Shown here piece after piece: positions 6,694-14,654 of a stretch of DNA of 18,384 nucleotides. The first letter of the stretch is position 1, and each line of letters opens with the position of its first letter. The stretch spans positions 1 through 18,384 of the forward strand of contig CAIVND010000120.1 of NCBI GenBank assembly GCA_903907185.1. The letters are read 5' to 3'. Made by a program: the position numbers and the translations under genes. Source of the DNA: an uncultured Acidimicrobiaceae bacterium (lineage in GTDB: Bacteria > Actinomycetota > Acidimicrobiia > Acidimicrobiales > Bog-793). The notes below the pieces were generated by a model, which was not told where the DNA came from, ran no database searches, and saw nothing but the letters and a program-made list of their open reading frames with translations.

Positions 6694-8241
6694 CTAGTTC
6701 GTGAGAGCGCTCTTCGCGGCCAAGCGGCCGGAGACTAAACACTCTGAGAGGTTTCCCGCACCAGCGTAAAGACGGTTCCATAGGGACCCGAGTTCACCGG
6801 CACCAAAAAGTCCGGAAATAGGCGTTCCATCCGGACGGAGAATTCGACAGGCCTCGTCTCGTCGCGGGCCACCCTGAGTATTCACGATGATTGGATAGAC
6901 CGCCGCCCCATAGAAGGGGGGTTGGTTGATCGAACGCATCGCGTTGAGCGATCGCCCGAATCGATCAGTGACCTGTTGATCAAACGATTGATTGAACTCC
7001 GATACACATGATGTGAGTGCGGCTTCTCCGAGGCCAAGCAGACCAGCAAGCTCATCAAGTGTCTCCGCTCGCTGAATCCACCCACGATCGATCTCAACAG
7101 AGTTGTCCGCGCTCCATGGGTAGTGACGATTCGCTCCGTGCGGAAGGTGAGCAAGTGTCCCGGCTCTACGCGTCTGCTCGTCAAAGATAACAAACGATGG
7201 CGTCCGTAGATACTCTCCAGTGATTGAATCTTGGGCGGTCATCGCGAAGATCGCACTGTGATTCTCAAGGTCCGTCTCGCTCAGGTATCTGCGAGAATTC
7301 TGATCAACAAGGACGAATCCATAGTCAGGCATCTTTGCTTGAATTCCTGCCTCGAGTCCGGGGAGTCGGTAACCCACTGAGCAGGCAGCGGCGTTCATGT
7401 GCCAAAGATCCGCTCCCACGTCAGCAGCCAGTCGAACTCCGTCTCCCGTTGCGCGGGCGGGCAGACAGACCGAAGGAAGGGGAAGGCCGTAGTACTGGGT
7501 CATCAGTGCATCGTCATACGCGAAGCCGCCGCAGGTAAGGATCACTCCTCGGTTGGCAGCGATGTGGATCGGTCCTTCGTTGGTGGTGATCTCAACACCA
7601 TTAACTCTGCGATGTTCGTCCGTCGATAGTCGAGAAACTCGTGCGTTGAGAACAAGAGGAATCTTGAGGCGCTCGAGATTCTCCGCAAGGAGATCCCACA
7701 GTGCGGCACCATTGTGACGACCCTCTCGACGTGGTGGGACGAGTGCACGTCTGCCTAACGCGTCTCCGCCTGGGTAGTTCGGAAATGATGAGCCGGGGCG
7801 GCTAATGGGGAAGACTCGATCGTGTGAATCGTCTACTTTCTCCGGTCGTATCTCAAGCGATCCGCCATGTGCATCGATCCACCCTTCGATCTCAACGAGA
7901 CCAGTGATAAAGGCCTCCATGACGGCGCGAGGCGTTGCACCCTGTGCCAGATGCATGAGGTGCTCGACAGCCATTGGAGCATCAGCAACGAGACGGATCG
8001 TTCCGCCGGAGATCTGAGTGTTGCCACCCGGTGAGGCCATTGCCTCAACGATCAAAACAGAGGCGCCTCTATCTGCCGCTTCGATCGCCGCCACGGCACC
8101 GGCACCTCCTCCACCTACGACCACAATGTCAAATGATTCACGGGCAAGCGCGGTGAGACCCTCGACAGGGAGGTAATTCGAGTACGAGGTGCTGTCTTCG
8201 ATATCAAAAGGCGATACCCATCTTCCCTCTGAGATCGTCAT
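6694..8241 (-). CDS. FAD-dependent dehydrogenase (FAD_binding_2; KstD/fumarate-reductase-like)
   Basis: The 515-aa flavoprotein has the dinucleotide fold at residues 38-66 (DIVVVGGGGAGAVAAIEAADRG, then acidic Glu66), the SPGGNTQISGG flavin loop at 70-80, and the C-terminal GLFGAGELGSLWNRLYAG and SECLVSGRLAAKSA flavin-closing segments. The family introduces or reduces C=C bonds next to carbonyl or carboxylate groups (fumarate reductase, 3-ketosteroid-1-dehydrogenase). The fumarate-reductase-type H.TMGG is replaced by NTQGGPRRD, closer to the GGPRTD of ketosteroid dehydrogenases, so a dehydrogenase acting on a cyclic ketone or acid is more likely than fumarate reduction. There is no signal peptide or heme domain. 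ATG 8241 is preceded by GAGGGTGATG. It is divergent from the small gene and Rieske gene. Confidence 0.85.
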   Translation of the reverse strand: MTISEGRWVSPFDIEDSTSYSNYLPVEGLTALARESFDIVVVGGGGAGAVAAIEAADRGASVLIVEAMASPGGNTQISGGTIRLVADAPMAVEHLMHLAQGATPRAVMEAFITGLVEIEGWIDAHGGSLEIRPEKVDDSHDRVFPISRPGSSFPNYPGGDALGRRALVPPRREGRHNGAALWDLLAENLERLKIPLVLNARVSRLSTDEHRRVNGVEITTNEGPIHIAANRGVILTCGGFAYDDALMTQYYGLPLPSVCLPARATGDGVRLAADVGADLWHMNAAACSVGYRLPGLEAGIQAKMPDYGFVLVDQNSRRYLSETDLENHSAIFAMTAQDSITGEYLRTPSFVIFDEQTRRAGTLAHLPHGANRHYPWSADNSVEIDRGWIQRAETLDELAGLLGLGEAALTSCVSEFNQSFDQQVTDRFGRSLNAMRSINQPPFYGAAVYPIIVNTQGGPRRDEACRILRPDGTPISGLFGAGELGSLWNRLYAGAGNLSECLVSGRLAAKSALTN

Positions 8242-8293
8242 CGGTCATCACCCTCTTCATGTTCGACCCGGTGAGATCACCTTAAATCGAGAA

Positions 8294-8398
8294 TGTCAGA
8301 CAACGTAGGTAAGTCGGCAGGAACTTTGCGAGAGAACAACCCCAAGAAGGTGCCACAAGATCCGTCACGAGACAGATCTGACCAGTGGTATATCTGAC
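8294..8398. promoter_or_regulatory. Candidate operator region between the FAD dehydrogenase and Rieske arms
   Basis: In this divergent spacer the motif ATCTGAC occurs at 8376-8382 and 8392-8398, 16 bp apart. A related inverted copy forms the palindrome TGTCAGACA at 8294-8302. The first copy overlaps the perfect palindrome CAGATCTG (8373-8380), and ACCAGTGGT (8381-8389) is another short palindrome between the copies. Such clustering suits a regulator of the two divergent arms, possibly the IclR protein encoded at 12934-13719. That link is a guess. Confidence 0.3.
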
Positions 8399-8465
8399 AT
8401 GCGCGCCTTTCGTCTCGGGCGCGGACATTGGGCGCAACCATTAGGGAGAGGGAGTAGTTATTGTC

Positions 8466-8720
8466 TTGTCTATGAGACCCTCGGCCCCCATCCCTGATGT
8501 GTCGCTTGCCGAGGTGGTCGATGCTGTTGCGAAAGCGATTGTTAACGCCTGGAACGAGGGCCACACTCTTGAGCTTCTCTTCGTGGCCCCTACCGTTTAT
8601 GAGAGCATCCTTGCAGCGCGGGTTCGCGAGTGCACCGATACGGGAGAGCCACCGAGGCTTTTTGGCCTTATCGTCTCCCCCCAATCTGGGCTTGACCCCT
8701 CCCATCCAATTGTGCGCTGA
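8466..8720 (+). CDS. Small protein of unknown function upstream of the Rieske oxygenase
   Basis: The product is 82-84 aa and I recognise no family. Codon use resembles the neighbouring genes (G-rich first positions, GC-biased third positions), and GGGAGAGGGAG at 8444-8454 gives a ribosome site. TTG 8466 or ATG 8472 could be the start. The protein has an acidic amphipathic N-terminal helix (LAEVVDAVAKAIVNAWNEG), a hydrophobic strand (LELLFVAPTVYESIL), one Cys in RECTDTGE, and a second hydrophobic strand (RLFGLIVSP). There is no signal peptide or membrane segment. It ends 148 bp before the Rieske start on the same strand, so it may be cotranscribed. A minus-strand frame also spans the region, but its translation is low in hydrophobic structure. 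Confidence 0.5.
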   Translation: MSMRPSAPIPDVSLAEVVDAVAKAIVNAWNEGHTLELLFVAPTVYESILAARVRECTDTGEPPRLFGLIVSPQSGLDPSHPIVR

Positions 8721-8868
8721 GATTTGCCTGCTCTTCGGGTCAAAGAAATTTGTAGGTGTGGCGTGACAGGAGAAAAGATTCTGCTTCGGCTCGCATAAAA
8801 TTGGCGTGGATCATGGGGCAGATCACGGACATTTCGGGAGTACACCGAACCGACAAAAGGTGGCGGAG

Positions 8869-10188
8869 ATGCTAAGTCGCGAGGAAAACGAACTTCTCAC
8901 AGCAGTTGACAACGACACACCGATGGGCCGGATGCTGCGGCGCTACTGGTTTGCAGCCTGCCTCTCGGAAGATCTTCCACAGCCGGGCGATGATCCTATT
9001 CCGCTCCGTCTGCTTGGAGAGGATCTCGTCGCATATCGTGATTTTTCTGGAGCCGTGGGCATTATGGACCGCCACTGTCCCCACCGAGGTGCCGATCTCA
9101 CCCTTGCACGGGCCGAAGACTGTGGGCTTCGCTGTGTCTATCACGGCTGGAAGATTGGAACAGACGGCTCGATCCTTGACACGCCGAATGAACCCGACTT
9201 CAGTCGCTTTAAGGAACGCATCTCCGCGCGCAGCTACCCAGTTGAGGAACACGGTGGTCTCATCTGGGTGTACATGGGTCCTCGAGACAAGGTTCCCCCG
9301 TTGCCCATGTTGGAATGGAGTTTCCTTGATGCCAACCAGATCGTCGCTCACAAAGTTCTGGTGAAGTGCAATTGGTTGCAGTGTCTGGAGGGTTCAATCG
9401 ATTCCTCGCATATTACCTACTTGCACTCTGACATCATCAAGTCGAGCCCCGATGGCCGCACGAATACCGGTCAGGATTTTGATCCGACACGTGCACAAAA
9501 GACCGTCGAGTATCTTCCATCAAATGATGGCCATCCTCGTCTGCATGTCGAGGACACACCGTATGGTTTTCGATATGCAGCGATTCGCAGTGTCCCCGAA
9601 GTAGAGGGGCGTGAGTCAAATTATGTCCGTACCACGCTCTATATCGCACCGACCATCACGATGATCCCAGATCGGCCAGGATTCGGGACTGGCCCGTTCT
9701 ATACGCCGGTCGATCTCACTCACACCATGATGTACGTGATGCGTTACCGCCTTGGTGGTCCAGTGGATGAGGAGATTGTGCGATCGATCTCTGGGATCCG
9801 TAAGGGAATCGATGTGGAACCTGACGGGACGCGTGCGCGCACGCCAGAGAACCACTGGCTGCAAGACCGTGAAGCCATGCGCCGAGGAGAGTCTTGGGTG
9901 GGGATTCCCGGCATCATCAGCGGAGACACAGCCATTGTCGAGTCTCTCGGACCGATCTTTGACCGGAGCACCGAGAACGTGGGCACAGCCGATGTGGCAG
10001 TGGTCCACGCTCGGCGTCTTCTCCTTGAATCCTTGCGTATCTCAGAAGCCGGTGGTGATCCAATTGGCGTCGGTGGTGAGGCAATCGACTATCGAGCGTT
10101 GTATCCATGGGAAGAGGTGATCCCGAGTGATCAGTCATGGCAGAGTCACGATCCAAGGGCTATTCGTGGTATCCAAGAACGGGTCTGA
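8869..10188 (+). CDS. Rieske oxygenase alpha subunit, phthalate 4,5-dioxygenase type
   Basis: This is a 439-aa non-heme iron oxygenase, as long as phthalate 4,5-dioxygenase as I recall it. The N-terminal block MLSREENELLTAV and MGRMLRRYW is diagnostic of the phthalate/phenoxybenzoate oxygenase group. The Rieske [2Fe-2S] ligands are Cys70, His72, Cys89 and His92 (CPHRGAD and CVYHGW). The catalytic iron site is in CLEGSIDSSHITYLH (Asp178, His181, His186), with the later Asp expected in the GDTAIVESLGPIFDRSTE region. ATG 8869 is chosen over 8806 because AAAGGTGG lies 5 nt upstream and the protein then begins exactly as the family does. It hydroxylates an aromatic ring using O2 and electrons from a reductase, which is not in this window. 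The actual substrate is unknown. Confidence 0.92.
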   Translation: MLSREENELLTAVDNDTPMGRMLRRYWFAACLSEDLPQPGDDPIPLRLLGEDLVAYRDFSGAVGIMDRHCPHRGADLTLARAEDCGLRCVYHGWKIGTDGSILDTPNEPDFSRFKERISARSYPVEEHGGLIWVYMGPRDKVPPLPMLEWSFLDANQIVAHKVLVKCNWLQCLEGSIDSSHITYLHSDIIKSSPDGRTNTGQDFDPTRAQKTVEYLPSNDGHPRLHVEDTPYGFRYAAIRSVPEVEGRESNYVRTTLYIAPTITMIPDRPGFGTGPFYTPVDLTHTMMYVMRYRLGGPVDEEIVRSISGIRKGIDVEPDGTRARTPENHWLQDREAMRRGESWVGIPGIISGDTAIVESLGPIFDRSTENVGTADVAVVHARRLLLESLRISEAGGDPIGVGGEAIDYRALYPWEEVIPSDQSWQSHDPRAIRGIQERV

Positions 10189-10227
10189 CATGAGGTCGTC
10201 GAAATCGCTGCGCTGCTCAAACGAGCG

Positions 10228-11304
10228 TTAATTTCGCGGAGCTGCCTCAAGTCGGTCTTTGTAGATTGACATCGACCGATAGACAAAGTGAGCGAACTTT
10301 GTGTACGGTGCGATCGCGAAGCAGGTGACAACCGTTGCCAGGTGAATGAGCAGGATCGCAGCGTAGGCCGAGGTCGATCGAAGCACCGTTGTGAGCACCC
10401 CTGTTCCGGCGAGAGCGATCAGCGTCCAGACGAGAACTCGGTCTGCGGCAGACATCCGTGGAGTAGTTGCCTCAAGATTGCGCCGTTGTTGAAGACGCAG
10501 AAGACCGAGACATCCGACAAGCATTCCGGCGCCACCGAAGAGACCGAGGAGTACTGGTGCCGAGATGATTGGATAGGGAGGAATGCGGTTTAGGAACTCC
10601 TCTTCAATCGCGGCGACCGTCGTCGACGCAAAACACAATCCGAAGCCGGCAACGAGGGTGAGGTGAAAGTACTTTCGCAGGTTGTTTGGCGAGTCCCCCG
10701 GGTAATCGCAGCCCGGTCCACCACCGCTCATGTGTTTCAGACGAGCACCGTCTGAGAGTGCATTCATCCACGTGACGGGATGGGCAAGTTCACTCCAGCT
10801 ACCACCGATGTCACGCCAGTAGTGAAGCGATGCGATGGTCATGATGATGAGGCCCCAGACAACTGGTACCAGGGCAACAGCGATCAGCGCGTCATGGGGG
10901 ATGAAGCCATATGGCGATCCCTTTGGCGCGTGTGGATGGAGCGCGAGTCGAAACGCAAGAAGAAGTACTGCGACCGCCAAACTCAACGCTGTTCCTACTA
11001 ATGCTCGAGTGCTCCGTACCTGTCCGACACGAGGCCAGACATAACGGTCATAGGTGTCCGTCCGAAGTTTGGAGAAAATCTGGGGAGGATTGAGTTCAAA
11101 TTCGTGGGGGGCGCTGTACATGCAAGCGGTCAGGCAGTCATTGCAGTCGTGGCAAAGATTTGCAAGGTGCGCTACATCACCGGGAGTGAGATGTCGTCTT
11201 CGCTCAAGTGCAGGCCAAACAGGGCAGTACCCCTCACAGTACCGACAGGCATTGCAGATGACGAGCTGTCGATTCGCCTCCTCAAACAGTTCATGAAGTG
11301 GCAA
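10228..11304 (-). CDS. tcuB: TcuB-like membrane Fe-S electron-transfer protein
   Basis: The 358-aa protein begins with two ferredoxin-type clusters: Cys17, 20, 23 and 27 in CNACRYCEGYCPVWP, and Cys51, 54, 57 and 61 in CHDCNDCLTAC. About six membrane segments follow (roughly residues 100-350), with histidines suited to heme. TcuB takes electrons from the reduced flavin of TcuA and passes them to the membrane quinone pool. The known system oxidises tricarballylate to cis-aconitate. The start is TTG 11304, overlapping the end of tcuA by 14 bp, which implies translational coupling. No ATG precedes the first Cys in this frame. It converges with the Rieske gene, leaving 39 bp without a clear terminator. 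Confidence 0.88.
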   Translation of the reverse strand: MPLHELFEEANRQLVICNACRYCEGYCPVWPALERRRHLTPGDVAHLANLCHDCNDCLTACMYSAPHEFELNPPQIFSKLRTDTYDRYVWPRVGQVRSTRALVGTALSLAVAVLLLAFRLALHPHAPKGSPYGFIPHDALIAVALVPVVWGLIIMTIASLHYWRDIGGSWSELAHPVTWMNALSDGARLKHMSGGGPGCDYPGDSPNNLRKYFHLTLVAGFGLCFASTTVAAIEEEFLNRIPPYPIISAPVLLGLFGGAGMLVGCLGLLRLQQRRNLEATTPRMSAADRVLVWTLIALAGTGVLTTVLRSTSAYAAILLIHLATVVTCFAIAPYTKFAHFVYRSMSIYKDRLEAAPRN

Positions 11305-12775
11305 GTTGCGCTGCCTCTCGTCCTGCGACTCGGCCCCACACAGTGCCGATCGTCATGCCGAAACCCGCTAGATAACCCGTCGTCAAGATATTGCCCGACA
11401 TAATTTCGCCAGCGGCGAAGACATTTTCGAATCGAGAGCCATCTTGACGGACAATTCGGGCAGACTCATCGACCGCAACTCCCATGTAGGTGAAGGTGAT
11501 GCCGGGACGAACTGGCACCCCGTGGAACGGAGGTTTGTCGAGCGGTAGTGCCCAGTTGGTCTTTGGTGGCAAAATGCCTGCGGTCGTAACCCCGTCGAGG
11601 CCCGCTGGACTAAAACGCGTCCGTGCATCTGGTGCAGTTGCCTCATTGAATACTCGTACCGTCTCAGTAAGAACAGTCGGATCTAGACCGAGTTGAACGG
11701 CGAGCTCGCTGATGGATGGAGCCGAGAGGCTGCCATACATCGGGGGAAGAAAAAGTTCATCGGCTTGGTGATCCCAGAGCGTGTAGCCGATCTGATCGGG
11801 TTGTCCAGCAAGGTTGGCACCCCAGGTGGCATAGCGCTTGGGCCAGATGTCCTCACCCTCGTCGGCAAATCGCTGACCCTCGCGATTGACGGTGATGCCA
11901 AAGGGGATCGAGTCGAGTCGCGTAGCAATCCCGCCGTCGAACTTTGGACTTCGCGCATCGACAGCGACCGCATGGAAACCGCGCTCCTCTCCAGCGGTTG
12001 CCGCTCCGGCATCGAGAAGCTGTTGCAGCACGAGGCCATCGTTATATCGAGGTCCTCGGATGTGATAATTCTCGGCGGCGCTGCCCCAGTAACGGCTAAG
12101 CCACTCGATGTTGGCCTCAAACCCTCCACTCGCACAGACAACAGAGCGTGCTTTTGCGAGATATTCCCGATCGCCGGATTCGACGACGACTGAGGAGCAG
12201 CGATCACCCTCAACAAGTAGTCGCGTGACGGTCGCGTCATAGACAACCCGAACTCCTGCGCGTTCGGCGGTGCGATGGTACGAGTTGATGAGCGCCTTGC
12301 CACCACCGAGAAAGAATCGGTTCGTGCGTCCGAGGTTAAGTGTGCCGGTGAGCGGTGGTTGCCATCCCACTCCGTGATCACTCATCCAACCAGGTGCAGA
12401 TTGGGACTGTTCGAGAGTAAAGGCTGCGAGTCGTTCGTTACTTGGTCCACTGCCGATTCCACAGAGATCGTTCCAGAGCTCATCGTAGGTATAGGGCCCG
12501 GTTACGTAATCATCTGCAAAATCATGTGCACAGCGGATATTGCGCGTGTGTCGGCTGTTGCCACCACGCAATGACCAAGGTGATCGTTCGATCAAAAGTA
12601 CTCGAGCCCCGAGATCAGTTGCCGACAGGGCACTGACGAGGGCGGCGTTGCCGCCACCAATGACAACTATGTCCCAGGGCTGGTCGAATGTCTCTCGCAA
12701 CCACTCAAGGTGCTCTGCAGAATTTTCATCCTGCTTCAAGGCGTAGCGTGAAGACCTATCTGTTCGTGGTGGCAC
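11291..12775 (-). CDS. tcuA: TcuA-like FAD-dependent tricarballylate-type dehydrogenase
   Basis: The 494-aa flavoprotein carries VIGGGNAALVSAL (residues 38-50, with the Asn typical of TcuA), Glu63 at the end of the second strand, and the hallmark RGGNSRHTRNIR at 70-81. Near the end FAAGEIMSGNILTTGYLAGFGMTIG and GRVAGREAA also match TcuA closely. TcuA dehydrogenates tricarballylate to aconitate, and a fused TcuA-TcuB homologue (CobZ) acts in cobalamin ring contraction. The neighbours here suggest another substrate, perhaps a cyclic or branched polycarboxylate from ring degradation; that is inference. The start is GTG 12775 with AGGGAG 7 nt upstream. It lies 158 bp after the IclR gene on the same strand. 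Confidence 0.9.
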   Translation of the reverse strand: MPPRTDRSSRYALKQDENSAEHLEWLRETFDQPWDIVVIGGGNAALVSALSATDLGARVLLIERSPWSLRGGNSRHTRNIRCAHDFADDYVTGPYTYDELWNDLCGIGSGPSNERLAAFTLEQSQSAPGWMSDHGVGWQPPLTGTLNLGRTNRFFLGGGKALINSYHRTAERAGVRVVYDATVTRLLVEGDRCSSVVVESGDREYLAKARSVVCASGGFEANIEWLSRYWGSAAENYHIRGPRYNDGLVLQQLLDAGAATAGEERGFHAVAVDARSPKFDGGIATRLDSIPFGITVNREGQRFADEGEDIWPKRYATWGANLAGQPDQIGYTLWDHQADELFLPPMYGSLSAPSISELAVQLGLDPTVLTETVRVFNEATAPDARTRFSPAGLDGVTTAGILPPKTNWALPLDKPPFHGVPVRPGITFTYMGVAVDESARIVRQDGSRFENVFAAGEIMSGNILTTGYLAGFGMTIGTVWGRVAGREAAQLATS

Positions 12776-12933
12776 TCAAACGCTCCCTTTAGTGCAGCGC
12801 GTAGAACTCAACTTGACGGGGCCGAGTGCCCTTCGGTGTTCTGCAACCGTACATCAAAAGGGAGTTCACGGGATATAGATCGCCATGGATCCCTACTTTT
12901 ATTCTGTAGTTGGACACTCGCGGTGATGAAGGG

Positions 12934-13719
12934 TTACTCGTGCCCCCAGGGAAGTCCGTCGAGCATCCGGCTAAGTGTCAACGCAGCCGTGCGGACAGCT
13001 GGGCCGACGCGTTCGGGATCAAATCGTTGCGTTGGACCGGTGACAGAGAGTGCGGCATAGGCAGTGCCATCTTTTTCGATGAGCGGTGATGCTACGCAGG
13101 TGATGCCGATTGCGTACTCCTCACGATCGTGCGCGAGTCCAGTCTTGCGGACGGTCTTCAATTCACGAAGCAGTGCCTCCGGTGTTGAGATTGTGCGGGG
13201 CACCCGTTGAGCAAGTCCCGCCTCCAAGACGGCGTTTACCACCGCTGGGGGACTGAGTGAGAGAATCGCTTTGCCCAGTGCGGTGCAGTACAGCGGCTTT
13301 TTGGTTCCAACTCGTGTTGCGACTGACGAGACGCGTCGTCCGGCGATCTTTTCGATATAGAGGACGTCAATGCCATTCAGTACGCCTAAGTGCACAGTCT
13401 CATGGGTTGCCTCATAGAGGTCTTGCATGAGTGGCAGCGCAGCCTCTCGGAGCCGTCGTTGGCGCGTTACGCTGCTTCCGATCTCAAAGAGCCAAAGTCC
13501 AAGTCGATAGGTATCGCCAGAACGTTCGAGTGCCCCAACCTCAACCAGCTGCGCTGCGAGTCGGAAGACTGTGGTCTTGGGGAGTTCCGATCGACGGGAT
13601 AGTTCCGCCAAACTTAAGTTGCTGTTTTGTGGTCCAAAGGCATTGAGCAGTCGAAAGGCGCGCTCAAGAACTGAACCACCGTTTCGTTCACCGGAACGCA
13701 TAGATTGCCATTGTTCCAT
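12934..13719 (-). CDS. IclR-family transcriptional regulator
   Basis: The N-terminal winged helix-turn-helix is seen in VLERAFRLLNAF, then LSLAELSRRSELPKTTVFRLAAQLVEVGALER. The effector domain follows: LYEATHETVHLGVLNGIDVLYIEKI, KKPLYCTALGKAILS and the IGITCVASPLIEKDG region typical of IclR proteins. These are usually repressors or activators of aromatic and acetate-type catabolism that bind a pathway metabolite. The frame is open to GTG 13755, only 11 bp from the divergent aldehyde dehydrogenase start. ATG 13719 or 13701 is more likely, leaving room for a promoter and operator; neither has a good ribosome site. It probably controls the divergent lower-pathway genes and perhaps tcuAB. Confidence 0.9.
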   Translation of the reverse strand: MEQWQSMRSGERNGGSVLERAFRLLNAFGPQNSNLSLAELSRRSELPKTTVFRLAAQLVEVGALERSGDTYRLGLWLFEIGSSVTRQRRLREAALPLMQDLYEATHETVHLGVLNGIDVLYIEKIAGRRVSSVATRVGTKKPLYCTALGKAILSLSPPAVVNAVLEAGLAQRVPRTISTPEALLRELKTVRKTGLAHDREEYAIGITCVASPLIEKDGTAYAALSVTGPTQRFDPERVGPAVRTAALTLSRMLDGLPWGHE

Positions 13720-13766
13720 AGAATCGACGAAGCTAAAGCAGATGCATACGTTCACTGGAGGTCGTG

Positions 13767-14654
13767 ATGGGTGAAGCTCGTCGTCCTATTGCGGCGGTTG
13801 TAGGTTCGGGAAATATCGGTACCGATCTCGTCTTTAAGCTTTTGCGCTCAAAGGAACTTGAACTGCGGTATCTCATTGGCATCGATGAAACGAGCGATGG
13901 TCTGGCACGTGGACGTGGTCTTGGACTTGAGGTCAGCGCAGAGGGCGCAGAATGGCTGCTCACTCGCGCCGAGATGCCGGAGATCGTCTTTGAAGCGACC
14001 TCAGCGTACGTGCATGAACGAAATGCGCCTCTCTACGCCGAGGCGGGAATTCACGCGGTGGATCTGACTCCGGCGGCGCTCGGCCCCTATGTGGTTCCAC
14101 CAGTGAATTTGGACGCCCATCTCGCGATGATGAATGTCAACATGGTGACCTGTGGTGGTCAGGCAACGATTCCGATTGTGGCGGCCGTATCTCGAGTTAC
14201 GCCGGTCGACTATGCAGAGATTGTCGCAACGGTCGCGTCCCGTTCAGCGGGACCCGGTACCCGTGCAAACATCGATGAGTTCACCCGGACGACAGCGGCA
14301 GCGGTGGCGAAAGTCGGTGGGGCTCGAACGAGTAAGGCGATTATCGTTCTCAATCCTGCGGACCCACCTCTCATCATGCGCGACACCGTCTTTTGCGCCA
14401 TTGGTCGAGAGATCGATGAGGACGCCGTGACGGCCTCGATCGAGGCAATGGTGGCGTCCGTCGCCGAGTACGTCCCTGGCTATCGTCTTTTAAATGCCCC
14501 GCAGTTTGATGAGGGTCGGGTAGCGGTCTTTCTCGAGGTCGAGGGCAACGGGGACTATCTGCCGCGTTATGCCGGAAACCTGGACATCATGACCTCAGCG
14601 GCAGCTCGTGTTGGCGATCAGATCGCCCGGCATCTCGTGGGAGCGGCACGATGA
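13767..14654 (+). CDS. dmpF: Acetaldehyde/propanal dehydrogenase (acylating)
   Basis: The 295-aa enzyme oxidises acetaldehyde or propanal to the acyl-CoA with NAD+, in complex with the aldolase encoded next. The NAD-binding motif is VVGSGNIGTDL (residues 11-21). The catalytic Cys129 lies in NMVTCGGQATIPIV, followed by SAGPGTRANIDEFT and IVLNPADPPLIMRDT, all diagnostic of the DmpF/MhpF family. The recalled sequence of mycobacterial HsaG (propanal dehydrogenase of cholesterol ring degradation) is similar through these blocks. ATG 13767 is favoured over GTG 13764 because GGAGG ends 5 nt before it. The stop overlaps the aldolase start by 4 bp (ATGA), so the two subunits are translationally coupled. 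Confidence 0.95.
   Translation: MGEARRPIAAVVGSGNIGTDLVFKLLRSKELELRYLIGIDETSDGLARGRGLGLEVSAEGAEWLLTRAEMPEIVFEATSAYVHERNAPLYAEAGIHAVDLTPAALGPYVVPPVNLDAHLAMMNVNMVTCGGQATIPIVAAVSRVTPVDYAEIVATVASRSAGPGTRANIDEFTRTTAAAVAKVGGARTSKAIIVLNPADPPLIMRDTVFCAIGREIDEDAVTASIEAMVASVAEYVPGYRLLNAPQFDEGRVAVFLEVEGNGDYLPRYAGNLDIMTSAAARVGDQIARHLVGAAR

Noticed and set aside
8277..8705. 142-codon minus-strand frame opposite the small gene
   Set aside because: Its codons mirror the coding-like plus-strand frame, and the product is basic with no domain pattern.
8791..8801. CATAAAAT as a -10 element for the Rieske gene
   Set aside because: No acceptable -35 hexamer lies 16-18 bp upstream, so a promoter cannot be supported.
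10189..10227. CGCT...AGCG mini-hairpin between the Rieske gene and tcuB as a shared terminator
   Set aside because: Only four base pairs, and no T-run on either strand.
13753..13761. CACTGGAGG shared with 17725-17733 as a regulatory motif
   Set aside because: Both copies are simply the ribosome sites of the genes that follow, so the match is expected from the Shine-Dalgarno core.
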